40,695 nucleotides of DNA, from NCBI GenBank assembly GCA_016179955.1, contig JACPCD010000035.1:1-40695 (forward strand), given 5' to 3'. Below are positions 9,937 through 19,502 of the stretch, in pieces. Within the stretch, counting starts at the first letter, position 1. The number at the start of each line of letters is the position of its first letter. A program made the translations under genes and the position numbers. Source of the DNA: Candidatus Woesearchaeota archaeon. Its GTDB lineage: Archaea > Nanobdellota > Nanobdellia > Woesearchaeales > GW2011-AR9. A model generated the notes under the pieces. It was given only the letters and a program-made list of their open reading frames with translations, was not told where the DNA came from and made no database searches.

Positions 9937-10427
9937 TTTTGCAAAACCTCTAACACTTTATTCCAGTCTTTCCTGCCATCATCTGTAAACGGAGCATGGA
10001 AAATGCCTAATTTAGAATCATTTATGGTGTAAAGATATTGTTCAGAGGAGGAGTCACGCCAGTATCCACCACTAATGGGGTCAATGGCCGCTGAAATAGG
10101 ATGGTCATGATGGTTTATATCCGTTACAATGCCAATGTAAGGTATCTTTATCTTTGCTGCAAGGAAAGCCAAAGGGAACCCAAACGGCAATAAATCAAAA
10201 ATGTACTTCATTCCTTCCGGACCCATGGTGCTTCTGCCACCTTTCGGCATCATTAAGTCCGTAAGCAAGACATTGTAATGATAACCGCTTTCAAGCGCTT
10301 TTTGTCCTTCTTCGTAGTTTGTAAGTACGACCAGTTTATGTTCTTTAAGCTGGACTTGGGCGCTTTCTCTATGCTTGAGGGTATCTTCAATGACCAAAAT
10401 GTCTAATCGTGGCTGTGGTTCTGTCAT
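9933..10427 (-). CDS. Response-regulator receiver domain protein
   Basis: LDILVIEDTLKHRESAQVQLKEH...YNVLLTDLMMPKGG: acidic pair and phospho-acceptor Asp motif. Confidence 0.65.
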   Translation of the reverse strand: MTEPQPRLDILVIEDTLKHRESAQVQLKEHKLVVLTNYEEGQKALESGYHYNVLLTDLMMPKGGRSTMGPEGMKYIFDLLPFGFPLAFLAAKIKIPYIGIVTDINHHDHPISAAIDPISGGYWRDSSSEQYLYTINDSKLGIFHAPFTDDGRKDWNKVLEVLQK

Positions 10428-10553
10428 TCTATTTTTAGTTGTAGCGTCGGATATATAAAACTTTCGTCTTTTTACGATAGTAATTAGACACTAAAAACAC
10501 GCTGATTTTTATTCTCCCAAACCTTTAAAAACAATCCCCTTCTTATCTAGATT

Positions 10554-11588
10554 ATGCTCACCCCCAAACAAATAGCTCTCTTACGCGAAGAACTTCACAC
10601 CGCGAAAAATCCTATTTTCTTTCACGATGATGACGCCGATGGTCTCGCTTCATTCCTCTTACTCTACCGGATGCATCGGGAAGGAAAAGGCATCATCGTC
10701 AAGCTTGCTCCCAACCTGGGAAAACCATTCCTGCGCAAAGTGGAAGAGCTTCACCCCGACAAGATTTTTGTGTTAGACGTCCCGCAGGTAGACCAGGAAT
10801 TCATTGATGAAGCAAAAGTGCCTATATTCTGGATTGATCACCATCAGCCTTTAGAGCGGAATAACATCCATTATTTCAATCCCCGCCTGCAGGACCTCAA
10901 TGCGTATGTTCCTACGACCAGGATGGCCTGGCAGGTAAGCGAGAATCCTGCCGATATGTGGATTGCGGTCATCGGTTGTTTAGCAGACCATTACCTGCCG
11001 GAATTCATCGATGAATTCATAGAAAAATATCCCTACTTGCTTCCCCAAAAGGGAGATTTGCCCGAGATCCTGTTCAAGCAGCCCGTAGGCCAGTTAGTCA
11101 AGATGTTTTTCTTCCTGCTGAAAGGGCCCACCTCTGACGTGCATAAATCTATCAAGATTCTGACCCGAATAAAATCTCCTGACGAGATCATGAAGCAGGA
11201 AACAGCGCAGGGAAAATTTCTCTACCGGCGCTTTGAGATCATCAACCAAAAGTATGAAGAATTGCTGGTGCAGGCCAAGAAAAGCGTTCCCAGTGGAAAA
11301 CTCATTTTATTTTATTATACGGAAGAACAGTGGTCCTTCACCGCTAATCTGGCCAATGAGCTCGCGGGGTTGTATCCTAAAAAAATCGTCATCATCGCCC
11401 GGAAAAAGTCCGGGGAAATGAAATGCAGCCTGCGGGCGCAGTTTCCCATCTTGGATGCATTACAGCGTGCCTTGGTGGGAATCAACGGTTATGGGGGGGG
11501 CCATTTCAATGCCTGTGGTGCGGTGATTAAGCAGGAAGATTGGGATGTTTTCCTGCACAATTTCAAGAAAGAGTTAGACCATGCTTAA
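10554..11588 (+). CDS. DHH/DHHA1-family phosphoesterase (RecJ-like)
   Basis: FHDDDADGLAS, IFWIDHHQP, GYGGGHFNACGAVI. Confidence 0.85.
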   Translation: MLTPKQIALLREELHTAKNPIFFHDDDADGLASFLLLYRMHREGKGIIVKLAPNLGKPFLRKVEELHPDKIFVLDVPQVDQEFIDEAKVPIFWIDHHQPLERNNIHYFNPRLQDLNAYVPTTRMAWQVSENPADMWIAVIGCLADHYLPEFIDEFIEKYPYLLPQKGDLPEILFKQPVGQLVKMFFFLLKGPTSDVHKSIKILTRIKSPDEIMKQETAQGKFLYRRFEIINQKYEELLVQAKKSVPSGKLILFYYTEEQWSFTANLANELAGLYPKKIVIIARKKSGEMKCSLRAQFPILDALQRALVGINGYGGGHFNACGAVIKQEDWDVFLHNFKKELDHA

Positions 11589-11943
11589 GCTGCTGATTGC
11601 GTTCAGTGGAATTATTGCTGGCTTTATTCTTTCGTATCTCTGCTGGGATGAGTTGGAACAAAGAAAATATTTTGTGATTGCCAAGCACATTTTGCTGGTA
11701 TCTTTATTTCTGGTGGAAAGTTATTTTCTTGCCTCTGTTGTTTTATGGACCTTTTTGGCTCTGGCAGTTATTTTCTTTGCGCTCAGTCTGAAATTTCAGC
11801 ATTATCTTCTGGAAGTAGGAATTTATCTTTTCGTGAGCATCTTTTATTTCCTGTATTTAAGTGGCGAGGCCAGTCCGGTAGTTGTTGCGTCCCTCTTGTT
11901 CCTCTACGGCCTGCCTGCCGGAACCTTGCTTCGGAAACCATGA
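11581..11943 (+). CDS. Small integral membrane protein
   Basis: Several hydrophobic helices; overlaps the DHH gene end and the next start (ATGA). Confidence 0.55.
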   Translation: MLKLLIAFSGIIAGFILSYLCWDELEQRKYFVIAKHILLVSLFLVESYFLASVVLWTFLALAVIFFALSLKFQHYLLEVGIYLFVSIFYFLYLSGEASPVVVASLLFLYGLPAGTLLRKP

Positions 11944-12596
11944 CTAACCAACCTAATCTAGAAGAAACTATCCGGGAGAAAGTAACGCCCCTGCTGGAAG
12001 AAACCATGGAAAAGCACTGGGGCATTACCATTCCTCAGCTGGAAACGGATATTACTGATCGGTTAAAGAGTCCGCAGCTACAGGTGTACCTTCCTCTGGG
12101 CTTGAGTTTTCCCCGCGCGAAGAAAAAATTTAAAGCGGAGTTCATGAAGCGGGAATTGCAGCTGCACCGGGGCAATGTTTCCCAGCTGGCGAAAGTTCTG
12201 GGATTAGATAGGAGGAGTATTCATCGGGCTATCCACGAACTCGATATTAATATCAATAAGATGCGCGGAGGTCGTTTTTCAGCAGAAACTTACCGGCAGA
12301 CAGAGATAGATATAGCTCTTCGTTCCACCCTGGATCAGTACAAAGAGCTTATCCGGCCGCAGAAGCTGGAAAGCTTGTATCAGGACGTGCCTTCACTGTC
12401 TAAGAGCATTGCCCAAATCCTGCCGCATTGGGACCTTACCTGGAAAGCAGCGGAGCGGGAGTTTGAGAAACAGTTCCTGGTTCAGGCGCTGAAGGAGAAT
12501 TCCGGGAGCATTTCAAAGACAGCGGTGATGATACGCCTGCGCCCGGAAACGGTGCAGCGGAAAGTGAAGAGGCTGGGATTGCGGGGGACACGCTAA
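11940..12596 (+). CDS. Protein with two Fis-type HTH segments
   Basis: ATG 11940 overlaps the upstream TGA. FMKRELQLHRGNVSQLAKVLGLDRRSIHRAIHEL and FLVQALKENSGSISKTAVMIRLRPETVQRKVKRLGL. Confidence 0.65.
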   Translation: MTNQPNLEETIREKVTPLLEETMEKHWGITIPQLETDITDRLKSPQLQVYLPLGLSFPRAKKKFKAEFMKRELQLHRGNVSQLAKVLGLDRRSIHRAIHELDININKMRGGRFSAETYRQTEIDIALRSTLDQYKELIRPQKLESLYQDVPSLSKSIAQILPHWDLTWKAAEREFEKQFLVQALKENSGSISKTAVMIRLRPETVQRKVKRLGLRGTR

Positions 12597-12646
12597 TTGA
12601 CTTCGTCTGCCGGGGCAAAAATTATATATACTCCTGAAAAATCATC

Positions 12647-13063
12647 TTGGGTATGCTTCAAGAGGAAAACCATAATGCCAATCTGAAAAAATCAGATCAT
12701 CCCCTTTTCTTTCAGCGGCTCACACCTTCACAAAAAGCGGCCGATACCATTGCCCATTTTGGCGGTAGCTGGACATTCATAATCATCTTCTTTCTTTTTT
12801 TTGTGACCTGGATCATATTAAATACATGGTTATTGCTCACGCAAAAAGTATTTGACCCGTACCCTTACATTCTGCTGAACCTTACCTTATCCTGTTTGGC
12901 GGCAATTCAGGCCCCCATTATTTTAATGACCCAGAACCGGCAGGCGGAACGTGACCGGATAAATGCCCGGTATGATTATGCCATCAACCGCAAAGCGGAG
13001 CGGGAAATCCAGACGCTGCAGCGGGATGTGGATGAGATTAAAAAGATGATGCGGAAGAGGTAA
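12647..13063 (+). CDS. DUF1003 membrane protein
   Basis: ADTIAHFGGSWTFIIIFFLFFVTWIILNTW...FDPYPYILLNLTLSCLAAIQAPIILMTQNRQAERDR. Confidence 0.85.
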   Translation: MGMLQEENHNANLKKSDHPLFFQRLTPSQKAADTIAHFGGSWTFIIIFFLFFVTWIILNTWLLLTQKVFDPYPYILLNLTLSCLAAIQAPIILMTQNRQAERDRINARYDYAINRKAEREIQTLQRDVDEIKKMMRKR

Positions 13064-13115
13064 GTATTAACCCGATGATATAAGCAAAACACGGTTCACT
13101 TCTTAATCTTTAGTT

Positions 13116-13770
13116 CTATTCCTCACTTTCTGACCATACCTCTTCAAAGAAATGTTTATATCTCTTAGCAATTGCTGGAGAACGAATAACCACTCCACTC
13201 GGGTTAGCAGACCAAACATAGGTTGCAACATTATCTCCATAAATTAATATTGCACTCGGTAGGTGCTGTCTAAAATAACGTACTTTAATGAATTTAGTGG
13301 TAGCAACAGTTCTTGAAATTACATCTTTAATTTTGACACAAGCAAGTAATTTTGCTCCTTTTTTTTAAAGCATAGATTACATCACTATACATCGTCTTTA
13401 TTCCCTTAATCCCTTCATAAACAGTAGCGGTTTGTGGAACTCTACCGAAATGCTGCTTCTCTTTCAGAGCAGGTAAAACCTTCCTCAATTCTTCCTCTTT
13501 CTCTTCCAACAAGCTTTTTTCTCTTTGCACATAATGAAGAATATGCTCTGGATCAGCCGCTTCAAAGTATTTTGTATTTTCTTTAATCACAAATGAAACT
13601 AATCCTTTATCTATTAAGCGTTCCAGCATTTCATAGACTTTAGAGCGAGACACTTTTGCCTTTTTGATAATTTCACCGGTTGTACTTGGACCTAACTCTA
13701 AAAGAGCAAAATAGACTTTAATCCCCCCTTTCGTTAATCCAATTCCTTCTAATAATGCCGTTTCTTCCAT
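13116..13770 (-). pseudogene. TrmB-family transcriptional regulator, frameshifted at an A8 tract
   Basis: N-part 13327..13770. After removing one A from the A8 run (T8 on + strand near 13359-13366) the frame continues ALKKGAKLLACVKIKDVISRTVATTKFIKVRYFRQHLPSAILIYGDNVATYVWSANPSGVVIRSPAIAKRYKHFFEEVWSESEE* ending at 13116. Confidence 0.75.
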
Positions 13771-13935
13771 TGTCCCCTCTAGAGGGAGAGACGATATATA
13801 AATATTACTCTTTGAAATCTAATTTTATGACAAAAAATCCAAACAAAAACTTAAGAAGCATAGTCTTTGAGAGTAGACAAAGTAAAGGAGTTGTGTTTTG
13901 GTATATAGAAACAATGAAAATTATGGGGTGAAAAA

Positions 13936-14187
13936 ATGACCGGAAGTTGGGGCACAGCACACGATTTGAGAGCTTTAGAATTTGCGGATTATTGCCGCAG
14001 AGAATTGAAGAGAGATAATTTTGAAATGGAAGTTGATGGAGTAAGATACCGAGTTAATCATGCTGGCAGTTCAGTTGCATTGTATAAAAATAATCGCTTA
14101 ACTGCACATATGGGGGATGATGATTTTTTAGAGAACTATAACCCTTCTAGGGGGTTGGATGCAAAAGTGTTAGATGGGAAAAAATAA
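13936..14187 (+). CDS. Hypothetical protein
   Basis: 83-aa ORF preceded by a GGGGTG ribosome-binding-like element; overlaps next ORF. Confidence 0.45.
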   Translation: MTGSWGTAHDLRALEFADYCRRELKRDNFEMEVDGVRYRVNHAGSSVALYKNNRLTAHMGDDDFLENYNPSRGLDAKVLDGKK

Positions 14188-14560
14188 AATGGGCAGCCTC
14201 ATCGAATTTAACGATACTTTGGAGCTAACTTTAGAACAGGGCTTTCCAGACAATTTTGTTTTAGAGAGACATCTACAACAACCATACACTACCGAAGAAT
14301 TTAAAGATAGAATCTATGAGTTCCACAAACCGAATATGAGACTCTACCATCCAGCACCTACCCGCGTTTTTCTTGTTCATAATATTGATGGCAAATGGAT
14401 ACATTGGGGTAAAGCCCATGTTCTTGAACAAACAATTCATGCCGAAACAAAATCAACTTCCGGAAAATTCAGGCTTGTGCAAATTTACGAACCTGAATTT
14501 ATGCGAATGAAAAATATTGTTGATGTTAGCAAAGAAAAGCAATATTCTTTTCCTTATTAA
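14174..14560 (+). CDS. Hypothetical protein
   Basis: 128-aa ORF; alternative ATG at 14189. Confidence 0.5.
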   Translation: MGKNKMGSLIEFNDTLELTLEQGFPDNFVLERHLQQPYTTEEFKDRIYEFHKPNMRLYHPAPTRVFLVHNIDGKWIHWGKAHVLEQTIHAETKSTSGKFRLVQIYEPEFMRMKNIVDVSKEKQYSFPY

Positions 14561-14611
14561 AACCAAAAAAAGTATTGTTAATTGCCTATAAATGTTGCTT
14601 TACTACCCCCT

Positions 14612-14896
14612 TCAATACCTTCGCCGCCTATAGCCGTAGGAAATTCTATCCAGAGGATCACCACTGGTTGAAATTCTTTCTAATGGCGAGGGGCCAGAAA
14701 TACGGTCCAGGGGATCCTGAGAAGTGGAAACGCGTTCTAACGGTCCTGGTTCGGAGATACGATCCAAAGGATTTCCGCTGCTTTTATAATGATGTGATTC
14801 TCGTGGAGAGTATGGCGGCTGGTAGAATCTTGAATTAATCTCTTTCCCGCATTTTTTCTCTGGGGTACTTTTTCTTCGATATTTTCCCATGCACAT
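14612..14896 (-). CDS. Small basic low-complexity protein with PLDRIS/PLERIS repeats
   Basis: NPLDRISEPGPLERVSTSQDPLDRISGPSPLERISTSGDPLDRIS; matching DNA tandem units of about 27-30 nt. Confidence 0.45.
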   Translation of the reverse strand: MCMGKYRRKSTPEKKCGKEINSRFYQPPYSPRESHHYKSSGNPLDRISEPGPLERVSTSQDPLDRISGPSPLERISTSGDPLDRISYGYRRRRY

Positions 14897-14915
14897 TCCC
14901 TTTCCACTACGATGC

Positions 14916-16871
14916 TTAAAACAAGCTCAACCCATACACCACAAACAGCGGCACAAAGACAATTGAAAAAGTGTTGATGACTTTTATCAAAGCATTCAAT
15001 GCCGGGCCAGCCGTATCTTTGAACGGATCGCCAACAGTGTCTCCTACCACGGCTGCTTTATGCGCGTCGCTTCCTTTTCCACCAAACTTCCCATCTTCAA
15101 TATATTTTTTAGCATTATCCCAGGCAGCACCCGCATTGGCCATGAACAACGCGAGCAATAATCCACTTAAAATGACTCCAATCAGCAAACCCCCTAACGC
15201 CTTGATGCCTATCATGTTCTTCAATGCTGCTTTAGTTACGATATCAACACAGGTTCCGTATTCCGGTTTTGCTTTTCTTTGCATCAGTCCTTTAATCTGC
15301 TTGAATTGCCGTCGGACTTCCACTACAATCCGGTGAGCTGATGAACCCACTGCCGTCATGCAGACCGATGAAAAGGCAAACGGTAACAAGGCACCAATAA
15401 ATAGTCCCACGATGACTGCGGGATTGGTCAACAAGAAACTGAACGGCCGGCCAGAAAACAATTCCACTTCTTGAGTGAACGCGGCGAATAACGCTAGCGC
15501 ACCTAAAGCCGCAGAGCCAATGGCATACCCTTTCGTGACTGCTTTTGTGGTATTGCCGACGGAATCCAAGGCATCAGTAACTTTTCTCACTTTCTTATCC
15601 AGCTTGGCCATTTCTGCGATGCCACCGGCATTATCGGTGATGGGCCCATAACTGTCGAGAGCAATAATAATCCCGGTTAAAGAAAGCATAGATACGGCGG
15701 CAATGGCAATCCCATAAATTCCCGCCAGCCAGTATGCTGTCAGAATGCCCGCAGCGATGACTAAGACCGGTACGATAGTTGATTGCAAACCTATCGCTAA
15801 GCCCATGATTAAATTAGTGCCTGCACCGGTTTGAGATGCTTCCGCAATCTTCTGCACTGGGCGGAAGGATTTGCTGGTGTAATACTCGGTGATGATGTTG
15901 ATCAGCAGCGTGATGACTAAGCCTACCACCGTTGCCAGAAACAGGTTGAGTGGATTACGTGTATACATAGTTACAAGGTAAAATCCAGCCACCGAAAAGA
16001 TTCCGGCCGCAAACAATCCTTTATACATTGCACCCATGATATTTTTGGACCGGCCCAGGCGGACAAAGAAGGTGCCGATAATGGAACTAATAATTGCCAC
16101 GGAACCGAGCATTAAAGGATATTCTACGGCGTTATTGAATGTGCCTGATACGGAAGGAATGGTGGCCAACAGTAAAGCTGCCAGCAGCGTCACCACATAT
16201 GTTTCATACAAGTCTGCGCCCATGCCAGCGCAGTCTCCCACGTTATCGCCGACGTTGTCCGCAATAGTCGCAGGATTTCGAGGATCGTCTTCGGGAATTC
16301 CCTTCTCGATTTTACCCACTAAATCTGCGCCGACGTCCGCTGCTTTGGTGAAAATGCCGCCGCCAACCCGGGCAAACAGGGAAACCAATGAGGCGCCAAA
16401 TCCCAACCCAATCAACATTGCTGGGTCTTGGAAAATAGCAAAGAAGACGCTAATGGCTAACAACGCTAAACCGACCACCGCCATGCCGGTAACGGAACCA
16501 CCTTTAAAAGCTACGCTTAACGCTTCCCGTAATCCTTGCTTGGCCATTTCTGCCGTACGAACATTGGTGCGCACGGAAATGCTCATGCCAATGTAGCCAG
16601 CAACGGCAGAAAGAACCGCACCCACCAGAAAACCAACGGCAATAGGAATGCCCAGAAGATACCAGAGGACTGCGGTGATGATGACCGCAAAAACTGCAAT
16701 AGTTTTGTATTGCCGGGCCATATAGGCCATGGCGCCTTCTTTGATGGCATCCGAAATTTCCTGCATCTTGGGTGTGCCGGCGCTGAGTTTCAGGATGTTT
16801 TTGGCAAGATACCAGGCATAGGCCAAGGCCAAAAGACTTACAATGATTGCGATAATGCTGACGTATTCCAT
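14916..16871 (-). CDS. hppA: Membrane-bound proton-translocating pyrophosphatase
   Basis: [73 protein letters not shown]...[23 protein letters not shown]. Confidence 0.97.
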   Translation of the reverse strand: MEYVSIIAIIVSLLALAYAWYLAKNILKLSAGTPKMQEISDAIKEGAMAYMARQYKTIAVFAVIITAVLWYLLGIPIAVGFLVGAVLSAVAGYIGMSISVRTNVRTAEMAKQGLREALSVAFKGGSVTGMAVVGLALLAISVFFAIFQDPAMLIGLGFGASLVSLFARVGGGIFTKAADVGADLVGKIEKGIPEDDPRNPATIADNVGDNVGDCAGMGADLYETYVVTLLAALLLATIPSVSGTFNNAVEYPLMLGSVAIISSIIGTFFVRLGRSKNIMGAMYKGLFAAGIFSVAGFYLVTMYTRNPLNLFLATVVGLVITLLINIITEYYTSKSFRPVQKIAEASQTGAGTNLIMGLAIGLQSTIVPVLVIAAGILTAYWLAGIYGIAIAAVSMLSLTGIIIALDSYGPITDNAGGIAEMAKLDKKVRKVTDALDSVGNTTKAVTKGYAIGSAALGALALFAAFTQEVELFSGRPFSFLLTNPAVIVGLFIGALLPFAFSSVCMTAVGSSAHRIVVEVRRQFKQIKGLMQRKAKPEYGTCVDIVTKAALKNMIGIKALGGLLIGVILSGLLLALFMANAGAAWDNAKKYIEDGKFGGKGSDAHKAAVVGDTVGDPFKDTAGPALNALIKVINTFSIVFVPLFVVYGLSLF

Positions 16872-16944
16872 GAATGATACACCCCCTCAATAATATCTCT
16901 TTTGGGGGAGAAATGGTTTATATATTTTATGGTGATGGAATGGG

Positions 16945-16980
16945 GGTGTTTGATTATGCGGTTGATTGTTCTCAAACACC
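16945..16980. promoter_or_regulatory. 9-bp inverted repeat upstream of a surface protein gene
   Basis: GGTGTTTGA 16945-16953 / TCAAACACC 16972-16980, just before TATA-like tctttatatag and the CDS at 17017. Confidence 0.4.
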
Positions 16981-17016
16981 ATAATCTTTATATAGAAAAA
17001 TTACACTTTTCTGGGA

Positions 17017-19302
17017 ATGTCTCTCGAATATATCACCCGGCGGGAAGGAACCACTTCTTTACTGCAACGGGTACGGCAGGCTGTCAAAAGTACCGTGGCG
17101 AGTTATGCCTTGCCGTTCTTCTTAGCCCTTCCTGCTCTTGCGAATGTATCCTGCGGAAAGAATAGTGCTCCTTCCAACCCGGTTCCGGTTTGTGCTGATG
17201 CTGATGGCGATGGCTCCTATGCTACTGCTGGCTGTGGGGGTGACGTTGATTGTGATGATGCCAATGCCCGCGCATGGCAAAATATTCCCGTTTATTCTGA
17301 TATTGACCATGATGGGTTTGGCGCCGGCGATCTTGGAACCCTCTGTATTGGTGAGGATTTGCCAGCAGGCTATGCTTTAAACAATACGGATTGTGAGGAC
17401 AACGACAACACTATTTATCCGGGCTCACCGGAACTTTGTGATTATTTGGATAACGATTGCGATCTTCGTACGGTTGATGGGAGCAGTGAACTGCCGCCCC
17501 TTAACCCAGTTCAGGACGGAGTTTGTGGTGGCTCCCGGGAGGCGTGCCTTGACGGCGAATGGCAGGAAATGTATAATGGCGTTGAAGGCTATGAAAATAA
17601 AGAAAGCCTCTGTGATGGTCTCGATAATGACTGCAATAGGGGGATTGATGATGAATTATTTATCCCCTCACGAGCATGTACTGCTGGTGTTGGGGAATGC
17701 ACCACCCTAGGAGTGGAATACAAAACGTGTTTGGGAGAAGGGGGGTGGAGCGCAGATTATAGGGATTGTACTGCTGTTCCCGGAATTCCTGGAATAGAAT
17801 TGTGCGATGACGTAGATCAGGATTGTGATGAGAATAATTACAATGGCTTTGCCGTTGGTGAGGCTTGTGCTGTTGGTATCGGTGCATGCACTGCCTCTGG
17901 TTCGTATGTCTGCAGTCCCGATGGTCTGGATGTGATTTGCGATGCGGTTCCTGGAATTCCGGGTATAGAATTGTGCGATGATCGAGACCAGGATTGCGAT
18001 GAGAATAATTACAATGGCTTTGCAGTCGGTGAACCGTGCGCCGTAGGCATTGGTGATTGTGCCCGGGCAAGTTCCTATAGTTGCAGTCCTGACGGCTTAA
18101 CTGCACTGTGTGATGTGCTTCCGGGGGATCCCACTGCCGAAGTTTGTGACGGCCGTGATAATAATTGTAATGGTGAAATCGATGAAGGGTTGGTTCGCCC
18201 CTCCCAGGAGTGTACTGCCGGAATGGGAGAATGCCGTGCGTCCGGTTTAGAGTACCAAACCTGCTTAGGAGAATCGGGCTGGAGTGTGGAGTATAGCGGT
18301 TGTGATGGGGTTCCGGAAATGCCTCGGGCAGAGGTATGTGATGGCCTGGACCAGGATTGCGATGGAAATAATGACAATGGTTTCCCCGTGGGAGGACCCT
18401 GCGCCGTTAGCGTTGGTGGATGTCTTGCCTCTGGTTCGTATGTCTGCAGTGCAGACGGCTTGCGCGTACTGTGTGATGCCATGCCTGGTGATCCAAGGGA
18501 TGAGGTTTGTGATGGCATCGATAACAATTGCAATGGAGAAATCGATGAGGGATTGAGCAGGGAAAATCTGCGTTGTATGGGAAATATTGAAAACTGCATT
18601 GCCGGCTCATGGTATTCCATTGGTGGCATATCCCAGCTCAAAAATGAGCCGCGTGATGCCCGATTTTCCTGCAATAGGATATTGGCTGACGGTGTTTCCC
18701 GTGGTGATGGGGTGTATTGGATTGATCCTAATGGTGGTGCGCCCGATGATGCATACATAGTATATTGTGATATGACGACTGCTGGTGGTGGCTGGACCCT
18801 GGTGATGCAATCGTTAGCGGGCGATGATACTTTCCACTACAGTTCTGAATATTGGAGCAATGATGCGCTTTACAATGAAAATATCTTGGTGCCGGGCTGT
18901 GCGACGGCAAAATATGAAGCGTACCTGAGCCTCCCCGGCCGGGAATTTATGTTAAACTTAGTCGGAAATCGAAACAATCGTTCCATGTACACCAATCCGG
19001 CGGAAACTACTGCTCGATCGTTGTTTAGCAGGAATAATAACCCTGTCCGGCCGAGTGGCGGTAATTTGGATCTGCGGGAATGGACGGCCTATCCGCCGGA
19101 GTGTGCCAGCAACCCCTATGAAGGATTTGTCGCAGCTACCGTTCACGAAGTTGATCAGGTGACAGTCCGTTGGAGTGTCCAGCAGTATTCAGTGGGCCGG
19201 CTAGGTCATGCGGCTGCGGGCCTAGGAATCAGGATTGGCATGGTCTGGCCCTGCACCGGTGAATGGGGCTCGAAGGATGCGGTGCTGCTGTGGGTTAGAT
19301 GA
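17017..19302 (+). CDS. Putative surface lipoprotein: MopE-like Cys/Asp repeats plus C-terminal fibrinogen-like region
   Basis: Hydrophobic N-terminus with lipobox-like ALANVSCG; many xxxEVCDGxDNNCNGEIDEG repeats; C-terminal YIVYCDMTTAGGGWTLVMQ. Confidence 0.8.
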   Translation: MSLEYITRREGTTSLLQRVRQAVKSTVASYALPFFLALPALANVSCGKNSAPSNPVPVCADADGDGSYATAGCGGDVDCDDANARAWQNIPVYSDIDHDGFGAGDLGTLCIGEDLPAGYALNNTDCEDNDNTIYPGSPELCDYLDNDCDLRTVDGSSELPPLNPVQDGVCGGSREACLDGEWQEMYNGVEGYENKESLCDGLDNDCNRGIDDELFIPSRACTAGVGECTTLGVEYKTCLGEGGWSADYRDCTAVPGIPGIELCDDVDQDCDENNYNGFAVGEACAVGIGACTASGSYVCSPDGLDVICDAVPGIPGIELCDDRDQDCDENNYNGFAVGEPCAVGIGDCARASSYSCSPDGLTALCDVLPGDPTAEVCDGRDNNCNGEIDEGLVRPSQECTAGMGECRASGLEYQTCLGESGWSVEYSGCDGVPEMPRAEVCDGLDQDCDGNNDNGFPVGGPCAVSVGGCLASGSYVCSADGLRVLCDAMPGDPRDEVCDGIDNNCNGEIDEGLSRENLRCMGNIENCIAGSWYSIGGISQLKNEPRDARFSCNRILADGVSRGDGVYWIDPNGGAPDDAYIVYCDMTTAGGGWTLVMQSLAGDDTFHYSSEYWSNDALYNENILVPGCATAKYEAYLSLPGREFMLNLVGNRNNRSMYTNPAETTARSLFSRNNNPVRPSGGNLDLREWTAYPPECASNPYEGFVAATVHEVDQVTVRWSVQQYSVGRLGHAAAGLGIRIGMVWPCTGEWGSKDAVLLWVR
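17775..18117 (+). repeat. Tandem coding repeat, about 171 bp (57 aa) per unit
   Basis: VPGIPGIELCDD..DQDCDENNYNGFAVGE.CAVGIG repeated starting near 17775 and 17946. Confidence 0.75.
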
Positions 19303-19502
19303 TGAAAACCCACCACTTTGAGTTCTACTAGCGGGCGCACAAGAACGCTGGGATGGTTGAGTCGCAGCGGAATCCGTAGCGCAGATTTTCTAAGTTGCCA
19401 AATAAATAGGGGTTGCCGTAATGTTTGAGGTTGAGTAGTCCTACGTTAAAATTAGGATAAATTAGTGATAAATTTGTTTTAAGAAAGTATTTAAATTAGG
19501 GG

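Noticed and set aside
16036-16596. Plus-strand ORFs across the hppA gene
   Set aside because: Antisense to a strongly recognisable PPase; low-complexity translations with no family features.
17660-18910. Minus-strand ORFs over the MopE-repeat gene
   Set aside because: Periodic antisense frames created by the repeat composition; the plus frame is clearly coding.
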